From contig NZ_VLKI01000001.1 in assembly GCF_007830235.1 (NCBI RefSeq), positions 118,464 to 182,463 on the forward strand: DNA of 64,000 nt. The letters run 5' to 3'. The DNA comes from Cytobacillus oceanisediminis. GTDB taxonomy: Bacteria; Bacillota; Bacilli; Bacillales; Cytobacillaceae. Under the pieces are notes generated by a model. The model did not search any database. It was not told the origin of the DNA and worked only from the letters and a program-made list of their open reading frames with translations. The position numbers and the translations under genes are program-made. Of this stretch, positions 1-7,577 are shown one piece after another. How positions within the stretch are numbered: the stretch's first letter is position 1; each line of letters begins with the position of its first letter.

Positions 1-216
1 TTAATCCCTTTGATTAACTACCATTTTCTCTGCTGTTCCTTCATTTTCGTCGTTATTCCTTTTGATTAACTACCATTTTCTCTGCTGATCCTTCCTTTTC
101 GTCGTTAATTCCTTTGATTAACTACCTTTTCTGCCTATACAGCTTCGTTTTCGTCGTTAATCCGATCGATTCACTACCTTTTCTCCGGCTGCTCTTTCAT
201 TTTCGTCGTTAACCAG
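1..216. repeat. 52-bp tandem repeat array, four imperfect units
   Basis: Four head-to-tail units with an exact 52-bp period: the TTTGATTAAC-like element begins at 9, 61, 113 and about 165. Each unit carries CTACC(A)TTTTCT and then TTTTCGTCGTTA, so a TTTTC core recurs with alternating spacings of 20 and 32 bp. No coding sequence runs through it, and 52 is not a multiple of three. The array touches the window edge and may continue to the left. Function unknown. Confidence 0.85.
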
Positions 217-239
217 CCCCACTATTCCTTTTCAACATC

Positions 240-268
240 AAAAAAGAGATGGCCCAAAGCCATCTCTC
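240..268 (-). terminator. Rho-independent terminator of the formate dehydrogenase-like gene
   Basis: On the minus strand an 8-bp stem (GAGATGGC with GCCATCTC, 247-254 and 260-267) is followed by a T run. It lies directly behind the stop codon of the molybdoenzyme gene. Confidence 0.85.
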
Positions 269-273
269 TCTGC

Positions 274-2634
274 TTATGCAGGTGCATCAATTTCGTCATC
301 CGCAATATGTCGTTCATTATATTGTACATCTTTCCGGGCGTTGTATCGATCTGCTTTTTCCAGGGTTACAGTGATGTTGTAGTCTGGAATTCCGGCGAAC
401 TTTTCGTAGCGGCCTCTCGGCAATAGGAAATTTCCTTCAGGGAAGTGGACTTCAACGTTGCCGCGGGCGATATCTACAAATTTGGCTCTTCCCTGGAATA
501 CGCCGAATCCATTATAGAGCACAATTCCTTCGCCTTCAGCGATGCTTAAATCATGCGCATCTTCCGCGTTCATCAATACGTCATAGCGGCCGGCACCATT
601 CAGCGGGTCCACCTCTTTGTACACCATGGAGTTGAACTGCTTACCGCGGCGTGATGTAACGATGAACTGTCCTTCTTTTTTGCCAAGGTCAGGAATATCT
701 ACGGTAATTAAATGACCTTTTCCATCCGGAGTCGGGCAGATTCCGTCCTCGCATAACCACGCGCCGCCCCATTGGAAGACATCTCCCGCTTTCTTCAGGT
801 GCTGAATGCCATCATAGCTTGGATTTGCCAGGGCAATTTCTTCGCGGATTTCCTGTGCATTTTTAAAATCAACCAAATGAGATGTCTCCGGCTTCACGCG
901 TTTTGCAAGGTCAGTATAAATCTTCCACTCTTCACGGGCTTCTTCAATTTTATTCTTATTCCCTTCAATTTCAGGGCTGAAGTACACCATGCGCTCTGTT
1001 GAGGTAGAAGTTCCGCCGCCCTCTTGCTCATAACGTGTTTTCGCAGGAAGAACGATAACAGCCTCCTTGGCGTCAACCAAAGTGGAAGTGTTTAAAATAA
1101 TATCCTGGTGGACACGGATGTCCAGTTCAGATAGTGCTTTTTCAATGAAATCCGGATCAGGCATCGTCTCGAGGAAGTTACCGCCGGATAGATAGTAAAG
1201 CTTAATTTTGCGTTCATGGTCTTCAGGCAGCATAATATTTTCAAGTGTTACGCCGACAATATCGCCCTGCCATTTTTCCATTTCAAAGCCCCAAAGGTTT
1301 TGGATACGGGTAAAATTGTCACCGTAGAAATCTCCGCCAGGAAGCACGAACGGATCCGCCCCCATTTCTCCGCTTCCCTGTACAGATGAATGGCCTCTGA
1401 ACGGCATTAAACCGTTATGTTTTCTTCCAAGGTGGCCGCGAAGCAATGCAAGGTTAGCGACCTGTGAAATATTATCAGTTGCAAAAGAGTGCATAGTTAA
1501 ACCAAGCGCCCAAGCATAAACGGCATTTTTACTGTTGGCCAATAATTCAGCAAGTTCAATAATGCGCTCTCTGCTTACACCTGAGGATTCCACAATATCC
1601 TCCCATGATTGTTCCCTTACTTTCTTCTTCAATTCCTGATAGCCATCCACATGCTCGTTCACAAAAGAATGATTAATTGCAGATCCGTACTGCTGCTTTT
1701 CCATGTCAAACCAGTGCTTCATGATTCCGTGCATGAACGCAATATCCCCGCCAATGTTTACCTGATAAAAATCATCCGCAATTTTGGTTCCGAATAACGC
1801 TGATTCTGGATTGGAAGGAATCCAGTATTTATCCATAGCAGGCTCTTTATATGGGTTCACAACAATGATTTTTGTGCCGTTTTTCTTCGCTTCAAGCATG
1901 TACTTGGATGAAACCGGCGAGCTATTGGACGCAACACTTCCCCAGAATAAGAGGACGTCCGTTCCAATCCAGTCCAGATAGTTTGCTGTTGAAGCGCCGA
2001 CTCCGATTGAACGCTTTAAAGCTGTCTTTGAAGGTGAATGGCAAATGCGGCTCGCATTGTCGATATGGTTTGTTCCAAGGAAGCGGGCAACTTTGCCGGC
2101 GACATAATACGATTCATTTGTAATCCCGCGGCTTGTTAGATAAAACGCATACTGCATGGGATCAAGCACCTTCATTTTTTCAGCGATCATATTCATGGCA
2201 TCATCCCAAGTAATTCTTGAGAACTTGCGCTCGCCCTTTCTGCGGATCATTGGGTATGGAATTCGTCCCAATTTCCGAAGCTCCGTACTGTCATATTTTC
2301 TTAACTCATCAATATCTGCATGAAGAATTTCAGGCTTGATAGCACCTGCTGTGTTTAAACGAAGAACATTTAATCGTGTTGTACAAACATGCGGGCCCTT
2401 CAACGTCTGGTCATACAGTCCGGATACGCCAAGCGCGCAGCCGTCGCAAACACCTTTTGTTAAAATATTGGCTGCATAGCCGAGGTTATCTTTATTTTCC
2501 CAAAGGATTTTCGCTGTATCTCTCATATGCTTCGGCTTTATTTTACCGAGTCCGAATGGTACGGGGCTTACCCAATGCTTCGGATCTGGCATAGCCTTTT
2601 TCTTCTGTGGTCCTGGATGTTTCGTTTTTCCCAC
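274..2634 (-). CDS. FdhF/YdeP-family molybdopterin oxidoreductase (formate dehydrogenase-like)
   Basis: Predicted cytoplasmic molybdopterin-guanine-dinucleotide enzyme of the formate dehydrogenase alpha-like (YdeP) group. A longer in-frame reading starts at GTG 2643, but that codon overlaps the AAAGGAG ribosome-binding site. The GTG at 2634 sits eight bases behind it and is preferred, giving 786 residues. An N-terminal cysteine cluster CDGCA...HVC (about residues 63-84) is compatible with an Fe-S site, though a fourth ligand is not obvious. The motif NASRICHSPS near residue 195 places cysteine where true formate dehydrogenases carry selenocysteine or cysteine. The C-terminal third has the molydopterin-dinucleotide-binding look (GQFIVTSRRGKQFN, MNAEDAHDL). 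The gene follows an OFA-family antiporter, which suggests formate or oxalate metabolism. Substrate is inferred: YdeP relatives are often not proven formate dehydrogenases. Confidence 0.88.
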   Translation of the reverse strand: MGKTKHPGPQKKKAMPDPKHWVSPVPFGLGKIKPKHMRDTAKILWENKDNLGYAANILTKGVCDGCALGVSGLYDQTLKGPHVCTTRLNVLRLNTAGAIKPEILHADIDELRKYDSTELRKLGRIPYPMIRRKGERKFSRITWDDAMNMIAEKMKVLDPMQYAFYLTSRGITNESYYVAGKVARFLGTNHIDNASRICHSPSKTALKRSIGVGASTANYLDWIGTDVLLFWGSVASNSSPVSSKYMLEAKKNGTKIIVVNPYKEPAMDKYWIPSNPESALFGTKIADDFYQVNIGGDIAFMHGIMKHWFDMEKQQYGSAINHSFVNEHVDGYQELKKKVREQSWEDIVESSGVSRERIIELAELLANSKNAVYAWALGLTMHSFATDNISQVANLALLRGHLGRKHNGLMPFRGHSSVQGSGEMGADPFVLPGGDFYGDNFTRIQNLWGFEMEKWQGDIVGVTLENIMLPEDHERKIKLYYLSGGNFLETMPDPDFIEKALSELDIRVHQDIILNTSTLVDAKEAVIVLPAKTRYEQEGGGTSTSTERMVYFSPEIEGNKNKIEEAREEWKIYTDLAKRVKPETSHLVDFKNAQEIREEIALANPSYDGIQHLKKAGDVFQWGGAWLCEDGICPTPDGKGHLITVDIPDLGKKEGQFIVTSRRGKQFNSMVYKEVDPLNGAGRYDVLMNAEDAHDLSIAEGEGIVLYNGFGVFQGRAKFVDIARGNVEVHFPEGNFLLPRGRYEKFAGIPDYNITVTLEKADRYNARKDVQYNERHIADDEIDAPA

Positions 2635-2765
2635 GCGTAACACTCCTTTTATTTATTGCTAGTCCTATTATTTAATAGAGAAAAACCTCTCTGGATTCTC
2701 AATGGTTAATATAGCTTTTTACTATCGTATATGGCTAATAGAGTAAACACGACGTTTCTGCCTGC

Positions 2766-2865
2766 TTAAAAAGAAAAACCACCGCGAAACAGCCTCTAAA
2801 AAAGCTGGGAGATTCTACGGTGGTTAGTCTTTAGCAGGTTCGCTGCCAAGTGCCATACCTGGTTG
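2766..2865 (-). promoter_or_regulatory. Structured RNA leader with terminator upstream of the formate dehydrogenase-like gene
   Basis: Read on the minus strand: a small hairpin (GCAG, loop CGAAC, CTGC; 2834-2846), then ACTAACC, which forms the left arm of a long terminator (AACCACCG at 2818-2825 with CGGTGGTT at 2777-2784, then a T-rich tail). The same order (CGAA-loop hairpin, ACTAACC, terminator) occurs before the antiporter gene at 4247-4411. This suggests a shared attenuation or riboswitch-type control. I do not recognise the class. Confidence 0.55.
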
Positions 2866-2879
2866 TGTGGTTATAAAAA

Positions 2880-4142
2880 TTAACTTGCTAAACGCTTATT
2901 TGCTTCATTTTGCTTGCGCAATTTTTTAATATCAAATCGAATTAAGATTGAGACAATTAATGCTACGACAAAAAGTCCCGCAAAGCTTGTTAAGCTTGAA
3001 GCATAGCTTCCTGTTGAATCCTTCATCCATGCAGCGAACATTGGACCTGCCAGTCCGGCTGCTGCCCATGCTGTAAGGATGTATCCGTGGATCGCGCCGA
3101 GTTGCTTCGTTCCAAAAACGTCTCCGATGAATGCCGGGATAGATGAGAATCCTCCGCCATACATCGTGTATACAATTGCCAGCATGATTTGGAATAACAT
3201 GGCTTCCTTTGTGTGAGGCAAAAGCAAGAATAAAGCAATTTGTGATACAAAGAAAATTGTATACGTATTCGGGCGGCCAATATAGTCGGAGATGGATGCC
3301 CATGCCAGGCGGCCCAGTCCATTGAATATGCCCAGCACCCCAACAAGCGTTGCTGCTTCTGCTGTTGTTAAACCGATGCTTTCCTGTGCCAATGGCTTCG
3401 CCGCTGATAGGATCGCAATACCGCAAGTTACGTTGATAAATAGCATAATCCACAAATAATAGAAACGGGGTGTTTTTACAGCTTCATTCGCTTTTAACTG
3501 TGCCAAATCCTGTTTGATTTTGATTTTGCCTGCTTTGGCTTTTTCTTTCATGCCCTCTGGTGCCCAATTTTCAGGCGGTCTTTCTAAGTATAAAGAAGAT
3601 AATGTCATGATGATTAGGTACGCGGCACCTAGAATATAGAACGTATTAGCCGTGCCTACAGATTTAATAAGTGTGTCCATGACTGGGCTTGCTACCGCTG
3701 CTGCGAAACCAAATCCCATGATGGCAAGACCAGTCGCAAATCCGCGGCGGTCAGGGAACCATTTTACCAATGTGGAAACAGGCGCAATATATCCGACTCC
3801 CAATCCGATTCCGCCAAGCACACCGTAGGTTATGTACAAAAATGGCAATGAACCCAGGTTTACCGCGAGACCAGCGCCCAGCATTCCTGCTCCGAAAAAT
3901 CCTGCAGCAAGCAGTCCTGCTTTTTTCGGACCATGTTTTTCGACGAAATGCCCAAGAAAGGCTGCAGACAATCCTAAAAATAGAATGGCCAAACTAAATG
4001 TTAATTGTACCTGCTTCGATGTCCAGCCAAACTCCTCAATCAATGGATTGGTGAAGTTGCTCCAAGCATAAACGGATCCGATTGAAATGTGGATCCCCAC
4101 TGCTGAAGCGGCAATCAGCCACCGATTTTTTGTCTTTTTCAC
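2880..4142 (-). CDS. OFA-family MFS transporter (oxalate/formate antiporter-like)
   Basis: Twelve-segment major facilitator protein of 420 residues, the usual length of the oxalate:formate antiporter family. The N-terminus (IHISIGSVYAWSNFTNPL, residues 17-34) and the loop FGWTSKQVQLTFSLAI are typical of OFA members. It starts at GTG 4142 behind a GAGGGGG ribosome-binding site. It lies upstream of, and in the same orientation as, the formate dehydrogenase-like gene, with about 240 bp and a conditional terminator between them. The likely role is exchange of formate, oxalate or a related carboxylate; the substrate is inferred from family and neighbour. Its own leader at 4247-4411 resembles that of the dehydrogenase. 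Confidence 0.85.
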   Translation of the reverse strand: MKKTKNRWLIAASAVGIHISIGSVYAWSNFTNPLIEEFGWTSKQVQLTFSLAILFLGLSAAFLGHFVEKHGPKKAGLLAAGFFGAGMLGAGLAVNLGSLPFLYITYGVLGGIGLGVGYIAPVSTLVKWFPDRRGFATGLAIMGFGFAAAVASPVMDTLIKSVGTANTFYILGAAYLIIMTLSSLYLERPPENWAPEGMKEKAKAGKIKIKQDLAQLKANEAVKTPRFYYLWIMLFINVTCGIAILSAAKPLAQESIGLTTAEAATLVGVLGIFNGLGRLAWASISDYIGRPNTYTIFFVSQIALFLLLPHTKEAMLFQIMLAIVYTMYGGGFSSIPAFIGDVFGTKQLGAIHGYILTAWAAAGLAGPMFAAWMKDSTGSYASSLTSFAGLFVVALIVSILIRFDIKKLRKQNEANKRLAS

Positions 4143-4246
4143 TTCTTTTCCCCCTCAATAAATAGGCTCTCCCCTTTAAAAAGAACCTTGTGAAGCTCAA
4201 TCCCTGTGTTTTTGTAAGTAAAACGGTTACAGGAAAAGTTTCTTGA

Positions 4247-4411
4247 AATAAAAAAAACCGCCAATCTCTCCGCACATTTTTGGTATGCAGAAGAAAGATT
4301 GACGGTTAGTATCAAGCAGGATTCGCTACTTAAGGACCAACAGTTAATCGTTTTCAAATCTTGTGACATTTTAACCGACGACAGGTTCGCTATCTCAAAT
4401 CAAAATGTGAC
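4247..4411 (-). promoter_or_regulatory. Structured RNA leader with terminator upstream of the OFA transporter
   Basis: On the minus strand the 10-bp arms at 4402-4411 and 4363-4372 pair except at one position and enclose a hairpin GATAG-CGAAC-CTGTC (4380-4394). A second hairpin AAGTAG-CGAATC-CTGCTT (4314-4331) follows. ACTAACC then leads into a terminator (AACCGTCAATCT at 4296-4307 with AGATTGGCGGTT at 4256-4267, then eight T). ACTAACCGT can alternatively pair with the upstream ACTGTTGGT, so a terminator/antiterminator switch is possible. A cre-like half site (AACGGTTACA, about 4222-4231) lies closer to the gene. Confidence 0.55.
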
Positions 4412-4549
4412 AGATTTATGAACTTAACTTCAAAAAAATCATATCACTTTGAAAAAACTTGTTCAAGTCCTTTTTAAAACTTTGTTATATCAATTTTCCA
4501 CTATTTAAAGTTGGGAAACAGTTTTCACTTTTTCTACGAAAGAGCTAAT

Positions 4550-4620
4550 ATTAGCAACTTTGTGCATTTTATTAGCAACTTTTTGTTTTTACTAGCTGCT
4601 TACAGGATATATTAGCAACT
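4550..4620. repeat. Phased short-motif array, core ATTAGCAACT, period 20-21 bp
   Basis: The core begins at 4550, 4571, 4591 (variant ACTAGCTGCT) and 4611, giving spacings of 21, 20 and 20 bp; the intervening bases are not conserved. The array lies in the gap between the OFA leader and the phosphodiesterase terminator. No ORF explains it. Confidence 0.75.
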
Positions 4621-4649
4621 CTATTACGGAATCACTTTTCCAGCATCAA

Positions 4650-4682
4650 AAAATGGCCCGGTGAAAAATCACCAGAGCCATT
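4650..4682 (-). terminator. Terminator of the glycerophosphodiesterase gene
   Basis: Minus-strand hairpin with AATGGCTCTGGTGA and TCACCGGGCCATT arms followed by a T run, just behind the stop codon at 4688. Confidence 0.85.
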
Positions 4683-4687
4683 CTCTA

Positions 4688-5542
4688 TTATTTCCCCTTC
4701 TTCACTTCATGAAGCAAATCAGGATAGTTTGTGAACATGCCGGTTACACCCCAATCAATCAACTGCTGCATTCTTGCCTTGTCATTGACTGTATAGGGAT
4801 GCAATTCAAGTCCGCTGTTCACGACCTTTTGTACATATTCTTCATTAAGATAAGTATGGTTCGGTCCAACACCCATTGCATATTGCTTCATCTCTTCAAT
4901 TTCTGCGTCGGTAATCGCTGCATTCGTTTTATAAGAGATTAATTGAACCAGTTTAATAGATGGATCTAAATCATGCATCACTTTTAGGCTCTCCGCGCTG
5001 AATGACTGAACAAGAAGTTTTTCTTTGTTGATTTCATACTTGTCGACAAGGCGAATAAGCTCTTTTTCCATGCCAGGGTACACATCCGGTGACTTTGTTT
5101 CTATGTAATAGCTCTTATTTTTGCCGAACTTCTGTAAAACCTCCTCAAGTGTTGGCACCTTTAAACCTTCATATTCCGGATTAGCGAATTGCGGATATTT
5201 TTCATTAAACCAGCTGCCGGCATCAAGCTGCTTGATTTCTTCAAGGGTAAAATCTTTTACGAGCCCCGAACCATTTGTAGTGCGGTCAAGCTTCACATCA
5301 TGCATCGCAATGAGCTGACCATCATTCGTCATCTGCAGGTCAATTTCAATATAATCACCATGCATTTTTTCCCCCATTTCATAGGAAACCATCGTATGCT
5401 CTGGTGCATAAGCCGACGCGCCGCGGTGCGAAACATTCACGATTTCTTTATACTTATCTTTCGCCATCGCCACTCCTCCCCCAACTGTAGCACTAAGACC
5501 AATTACAACTGCACCAATCGCCGAAATCATTTTCTTTTTCAT
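4688..5542 (-). CDS. glpQ: Secreted glycerophosphodiester phosphodiesterase
   Basis: Hydrolyses glycerophosphodiesters, and possibly teichoic acid fragments, to glycerol-3-phosphate and an alcohol; acts outside the cell. The first in-frame ATG (5551) abuts the AGGAG ribosome-binding site, so the ATG at 5542, nine bases behind it, is chosen (284 residues). A Sec signal peptide follows: MKKKMISAIGAVVIGLSATV, then VAMAKD. GDPD signatures are complete: SHRGASAYAPEHT (about 38-50, catalytic His), YIEIDLQMTNDG (metal ligands Glu and Asp) and AMHDVKLDRTT (second catalytic His). The length fits the GlpQ family. Single gene with its own terminator. Confidence 0.92.
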   Translation of the reverse strand: MKKKMISAIGAVVIGLSATVGGGVAMAKDKYKEIVNVSHRGASAYAPEHTMVSYEMGEKMHGDYIEIDLQMTNDGQLIAMHDVKLDRTTNGSGLVKDFTLEEIKQLDAGSWFNEKYPQFANPEYEGLKVPTLEEVLQKFGKNKSYYIETKSPDVYPGMEKELIRLVDKYEINKEKLLVQSFSAESLKVMHDLDPSIKLVQLISYKTNAAITDAEIEEMKQYAMGVGPNHTYLNEEYVQKVVNSGLELHPYTVNDKARMQQLIDWGVTGMFTNYPDLLHEVKKGK

Positions 5543-5551
5543 ATTCCCCAT

Positions 5552-5810
5552 CTCCTATTTCTTAATTCGTTACATATTAAGAATAGAGACGAAGTATTAA
5601 GTCTATTATAATCTGATGTAAAAACTGGAAGAATAATAGATTACAAGAATATTAATGCACGTAAAATAACATAGGCCATTCATACTAAATGTTGTTTTTG
5701 TTGAAGATTGTAATGTTTTTATAAGTTTTGTCGAATCCGTTTATTTAAAGTTTATTTTGTCGATAATAGAATATAGTATTTTATCAATCCCCGGATTAGG
5801 AGCCGAGTAA
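5552..5810. other. Divergent intergenic region between glpQ and the Spo0E-like gene
   Basis: AT-rich gap that must hold the promoters of both divergent genes. I see no hairpin, repeat or ORF I can support. Confidence 0.5.
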
Positions 5811-5984
5811 ATGACTACAACTTCGACTACTATAAAACAACTTTATATTGAAATCGATCACCTGCGGCAAAAGATGATTTCTGTTGGAAAAAGAAAGGGA
5901 TTGTCACATCCAGAAACGCTAATGTACAGTGAAAAGCTCGATCAGCTTATCTATAAAGTACAGCGAAGCAAATACATCCTCTAG
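5811..5984 (+). CDS. Spo0E-family aspartyl-phosphate phosphatase
   Basis: A 57-residue protein of the Spo0E/YnzD/YisI type. Members dephosphorylate Spo0A~P and delay sporulation. The family signature is present: IDHLRQKMI (residues 15-23), then a helix-turn-helix hairpin with G-x3-GL (26-31), TLMYSEKLDQLIYKVQ (36-51). The S-x2-LD motif contains the Asp and Ser of Spo0E enzymes. ATG 5811 lies behind AGGAGCCGAGTAA. The gene is monocistronic, with a terminator 50 bp downstream. It supports a spore-forming host. Confidence 0.88.
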   Translation: MTTTSTTIKQLYIEIDHLRQKMISVGKRKGLSHPETLMYSEKLDQLIYKVQRSKYIL

Positions 5985-6034
5985 AGCGTCCCCAATTTTT
6001 TACTCAACTGCTAGTAATAAATAATCCAAAAAAG

Positions 6035-6064
6035 CACACTCTTATGATAAAGAGTGTGTTTGTT
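6035..6064 (+). terminator. Terminator behind the Spo0E-like gene
   Basis: Nine-base-pair stem CACACTCTT/AAGAGTGTG (6035-6043 and 6050-6058) followed by TTTGTT. It also has an A run on the left, so it could act on both strands. Confidence 0.75.
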
Positions 6065-6390
6065 ATGACTGCACGTTTAATCGTGATTACCGGCATTATT
6101 TTTGGGATCATTTAATTCCAACCTTGTTTAAAAAACCTTCTGCTAAAACTTGGCTGCCATTATTTTTCGTCAGCTACATCTAATCTTCTTTTCAAGAAGG
6201 GTCTGCCAATGAACTAGATTTAAGGGAGTTCGGATCCGGTTTCATTAAACAATTGCTTTCCATCTATATCATCATCCCAGTTACTTCCTTTTCCCTGAAC
6301 TTAAAGTGCATCTTAGTTGAGAAATGATAAAAAGATTGCGATAATGAGAAGAGCATTTACATAAAAACTTTACAAGGAAACGGAGATATT
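6065..6390 (+). pseudogene. Gap with a possible membrane-protein gene remnant
   Basis: In one plus-strand frame the segment 6107-6327 reads HLIPTLFKKPSAKTWLPLFF, VSYI, a stop, and later hydrophobic LLSIYIIIPV up to another stop. This resembles a small membrane protein decayed by a stop and lacking a start. It could be chance. The promoter of the downstream lipoprotein gene must lie before 6382. Confidence 0.25.
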
Positions 6391-6903
6391 ATGCGAAGTA
6401 GACTTATGCTTTTAGTGGCAATCGTTCTTCTTGTTCTGACTGCTTGCGGTCAGGATAAAGCCGAAGACCCGATTACCTTAAAAGATCAGAACAGCAACGA
6501 AGTAACTTTTCCGCAGGACAAGCCAGCCCTCTTCTTCTTTATCACCACATACACCTGAGGACTCTGCCAACAGCAACTGGTCGAGTTGCATCAGAACATG
6601 GATAAAGTAGAAGACATGGACGTAAACATGTATATCGTCAGCAATGACCAGCCCGAGCAGCAGCTTGAGCTGTATAATGGACTTGAAGAAAAAATGGGCC
6701 ATAGCCTCCCATTCGTATCAGACCCTAATATGGAATTGATTGAACGAACTGACATGAAAAACGGTGATACAGCTTATAGAGGATACGCCTTAATGGATAC
6801 AAAGGGAAATATTGTGTTTAATACGGTCAATGACCACTGGGGTGAAGAAATCGATAAAACGGCCAAAGAAATAAAAGAAGAGTATGATAAGCTATCCAAT
6901 TAA
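6391..6903 (+). CDS. Thioredoxin-fold lipoprotein with in-frame TGA, putative selenoprotein (U-x-x-C)
   Basis: One open frame of 170 codons runs from ATG 6391 (GGAG five bases upstream) to TAA 6901, interrupted only by TGA at 6556-6558. Residues 1-19 are a lipoprotein signal with lipobox LTAC (Cys19). The redox loop reads FFFITTYT-[TGA]-GLCQQQL, so the TGA occupies exactly the first cysteine of a C-x-x-C motif (residues 56-59), with Cys59 intact. The rest (VYIVSNDQPEQQ, LPFVSDP, YRGYALMDTKGNIVFNTVNDHWG) is a normal redoxin/TlpA-like fold with no other damage. A SECIS-like hairpin follows at 6563-6595. The best reading is a membrane-anchored thiol oxidoreductase with selenocysteine. The alternative is a recent Cys-to-stop mutation. 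Selenocysteine synthesis genes are not in the window. Confidence 0.72.
6563..6595 (+). promoter_or_regulatory. Bacterial SECIS-like element
   Basis: A six-base-pair stem GCAACT/AGTTGC (6573-6578 with 6584-6589) is capped by the five-base loop GGTCG. A lower stem TCTG/CAGA (6563-6566 with 6592-6595) lies below a small internal loop. The loop begins 20 bases after the TGA. Bacterial SECIS elements have a hairpin within the coding sequence just behind UGA, with a small GG(U)-type apical loop contacted by SelB; E. coli fdhF has loop GGUCU about 18 bases behind its UGA. Confidence 0.68.
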
Positions 6904-6920
6904 ATTTTGGTACGGGACAG

Positions 6921-6945
6921 AAAAAAACACGCTTAGCAGCGTGTT
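6921..6945 (-). terminator. Terminator of the holin-like toxin gene
   Basis: Minus-strand hairpin AACACGC/GCGTGTT (6939-6945 with 6926-6932) followed by seven T. It overlaps the toxin stop codon and lies 20 bp behind the convergent redoxin gene, for which no plus-strand T run is visible. Confidence 0.8.
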
Positions 6946-7037
6946 CAAGAATCCCTGTCTCTATCTTTAAATTGGAGCATGGCGATTACAAACATACCGA
7001 AACTGATCATCAGAGATAACACTTCAAAGGTACCCAT
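6945..7037 (-). CDS. Putative holin-like toxin (Hol-Tox family peptide)
   Basis: Thirty-residue hydrophobic peptide MGTFEVLSLMISFGMFVIAM followed by LQFKDRDRDS. The pattern (short acidic start, FExLxLMxxFGxFVI transmembrane helix, charged tail) is that of the putative holin-like toxins common in Bacillus and lactic acid bacteria, related to TxpA-type type I toxins. A strong GGAGG lies ten bases before ATG 7037, and a TGA in the same frame directly precedes it, so the start is fixed. Products of this family insert in the membrane. No partner antitoxin RNA was recognised, although read-through of the convergent redoxin gene would be antisense to it. Confidence 0.75.
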   Translation of the reverse strand: MGTFEVLSLMISFGMFVIAMLQFKDRDRDS

Positions 7038-7180
7038 TCATACATCGCCTCCTTACCTTCAGCTTTCCCGGAACCAAACTTGTCCTATACTCAGGAAAAG
7101 TGCCTAATTGGATATCCGTACTAAAGCCTAAAGGAAGGGTTAAGATCCGAATTAAAACAATAGTCTTTAAAATTCGCATA

Positions 7181-7219
7181 AAAAAAGGGTTTGGAATTGC
7201 TCCAAACCTATTTTATTTT
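7181..7219 (+). terminator. Terminator-like hairpin, probably bidirectional
   Basis: Stem GGTTTGGA/TCCAAACC (7188-7195 and 7201-7208) with a T-rich stretch on the right and an A run on the left. No gene that clearly needs it lies between 7038 and 7180. Confidence 0.6.
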
Positions 7220-7275
7220 TGCTGTTTTCGTAAAGCTTGTTGCCTTTTACCGGCAAACTTAGTTAATCTAACTGA

Positions 7276-7462
7276 GTTGATTGTAGCGGAGGGCACTTGA
7301 TCCTCGAAAATGCATCCGAATTTTCTTCGTGCGGTGTTTATTCAAGGATAATTATTCAATGTCCTAACGGGAAGTGAGGGAAGTGTAAGACCCCACAGGC
7401 GAAGCCGAGGAGGCTCGCATCGCTCCCCGCGGATTCGCTGAGTGCCCCGTGCTGAAATCAAC
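7276..7462. repeat. Dispersed mosaic repeat, copy 1
   Basis: About 187 bp bounded by GTTGATTG and GAAATCAAC. It contains the modules AGCGGAGGGCACTTGATCCT, CGAAAATGCATCCGAATTTT, GACCCCACAGGCGAAGCCGA and GGCTCGCATCGCTCCCCGCG. It is nearly the exact inverse of copy 5 (54282-54469) and is related to copies at 17188, 40416 and 48995. GC-rich relative to its surroundings, with no ORF. Confidence 0.85.
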
Positions 7463-7577
7463 TGGCAGAATTTATAAGCAAAAACAACAATCTATGAGAA
7501 AAGAGCTTTTATTTTTCACGGCAATAATATTAGGAAGCACTATTTGATGATCAGGAATATGTAGGTAAAGATTCAAG

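Noticed and set aside
274..2634. Selenocysteine in the formate dehydrogenase-like gene
   Set aside because: The reading frame is uninterrupted and the aligned position (NASRICHSPS) is an ordinary cysteine.
2766..2865. T-box for the formate dehydrogenase-like gene (GGTGG in the hairpin)
   Set aside because: The GGTGG lies in the terminator's right arm and there is no specifier stem or ACCGCG core in the right order.
6064..6114. A 16-residue hydrophobic micro-ORF (MTARLIVITGIIFGII) behind the Spo0E terminator
   Set aside because: No ribosome-binding site and it starts within the terminator tail; more likely part of a decayed stretch.
7100..7300. A plus-strand reading frame of 66 codons
   Set aside because: Crosses a terminator hairpin and enters the dispersed repeat; composition is basic and low-complexity with no ribosome-binding site.
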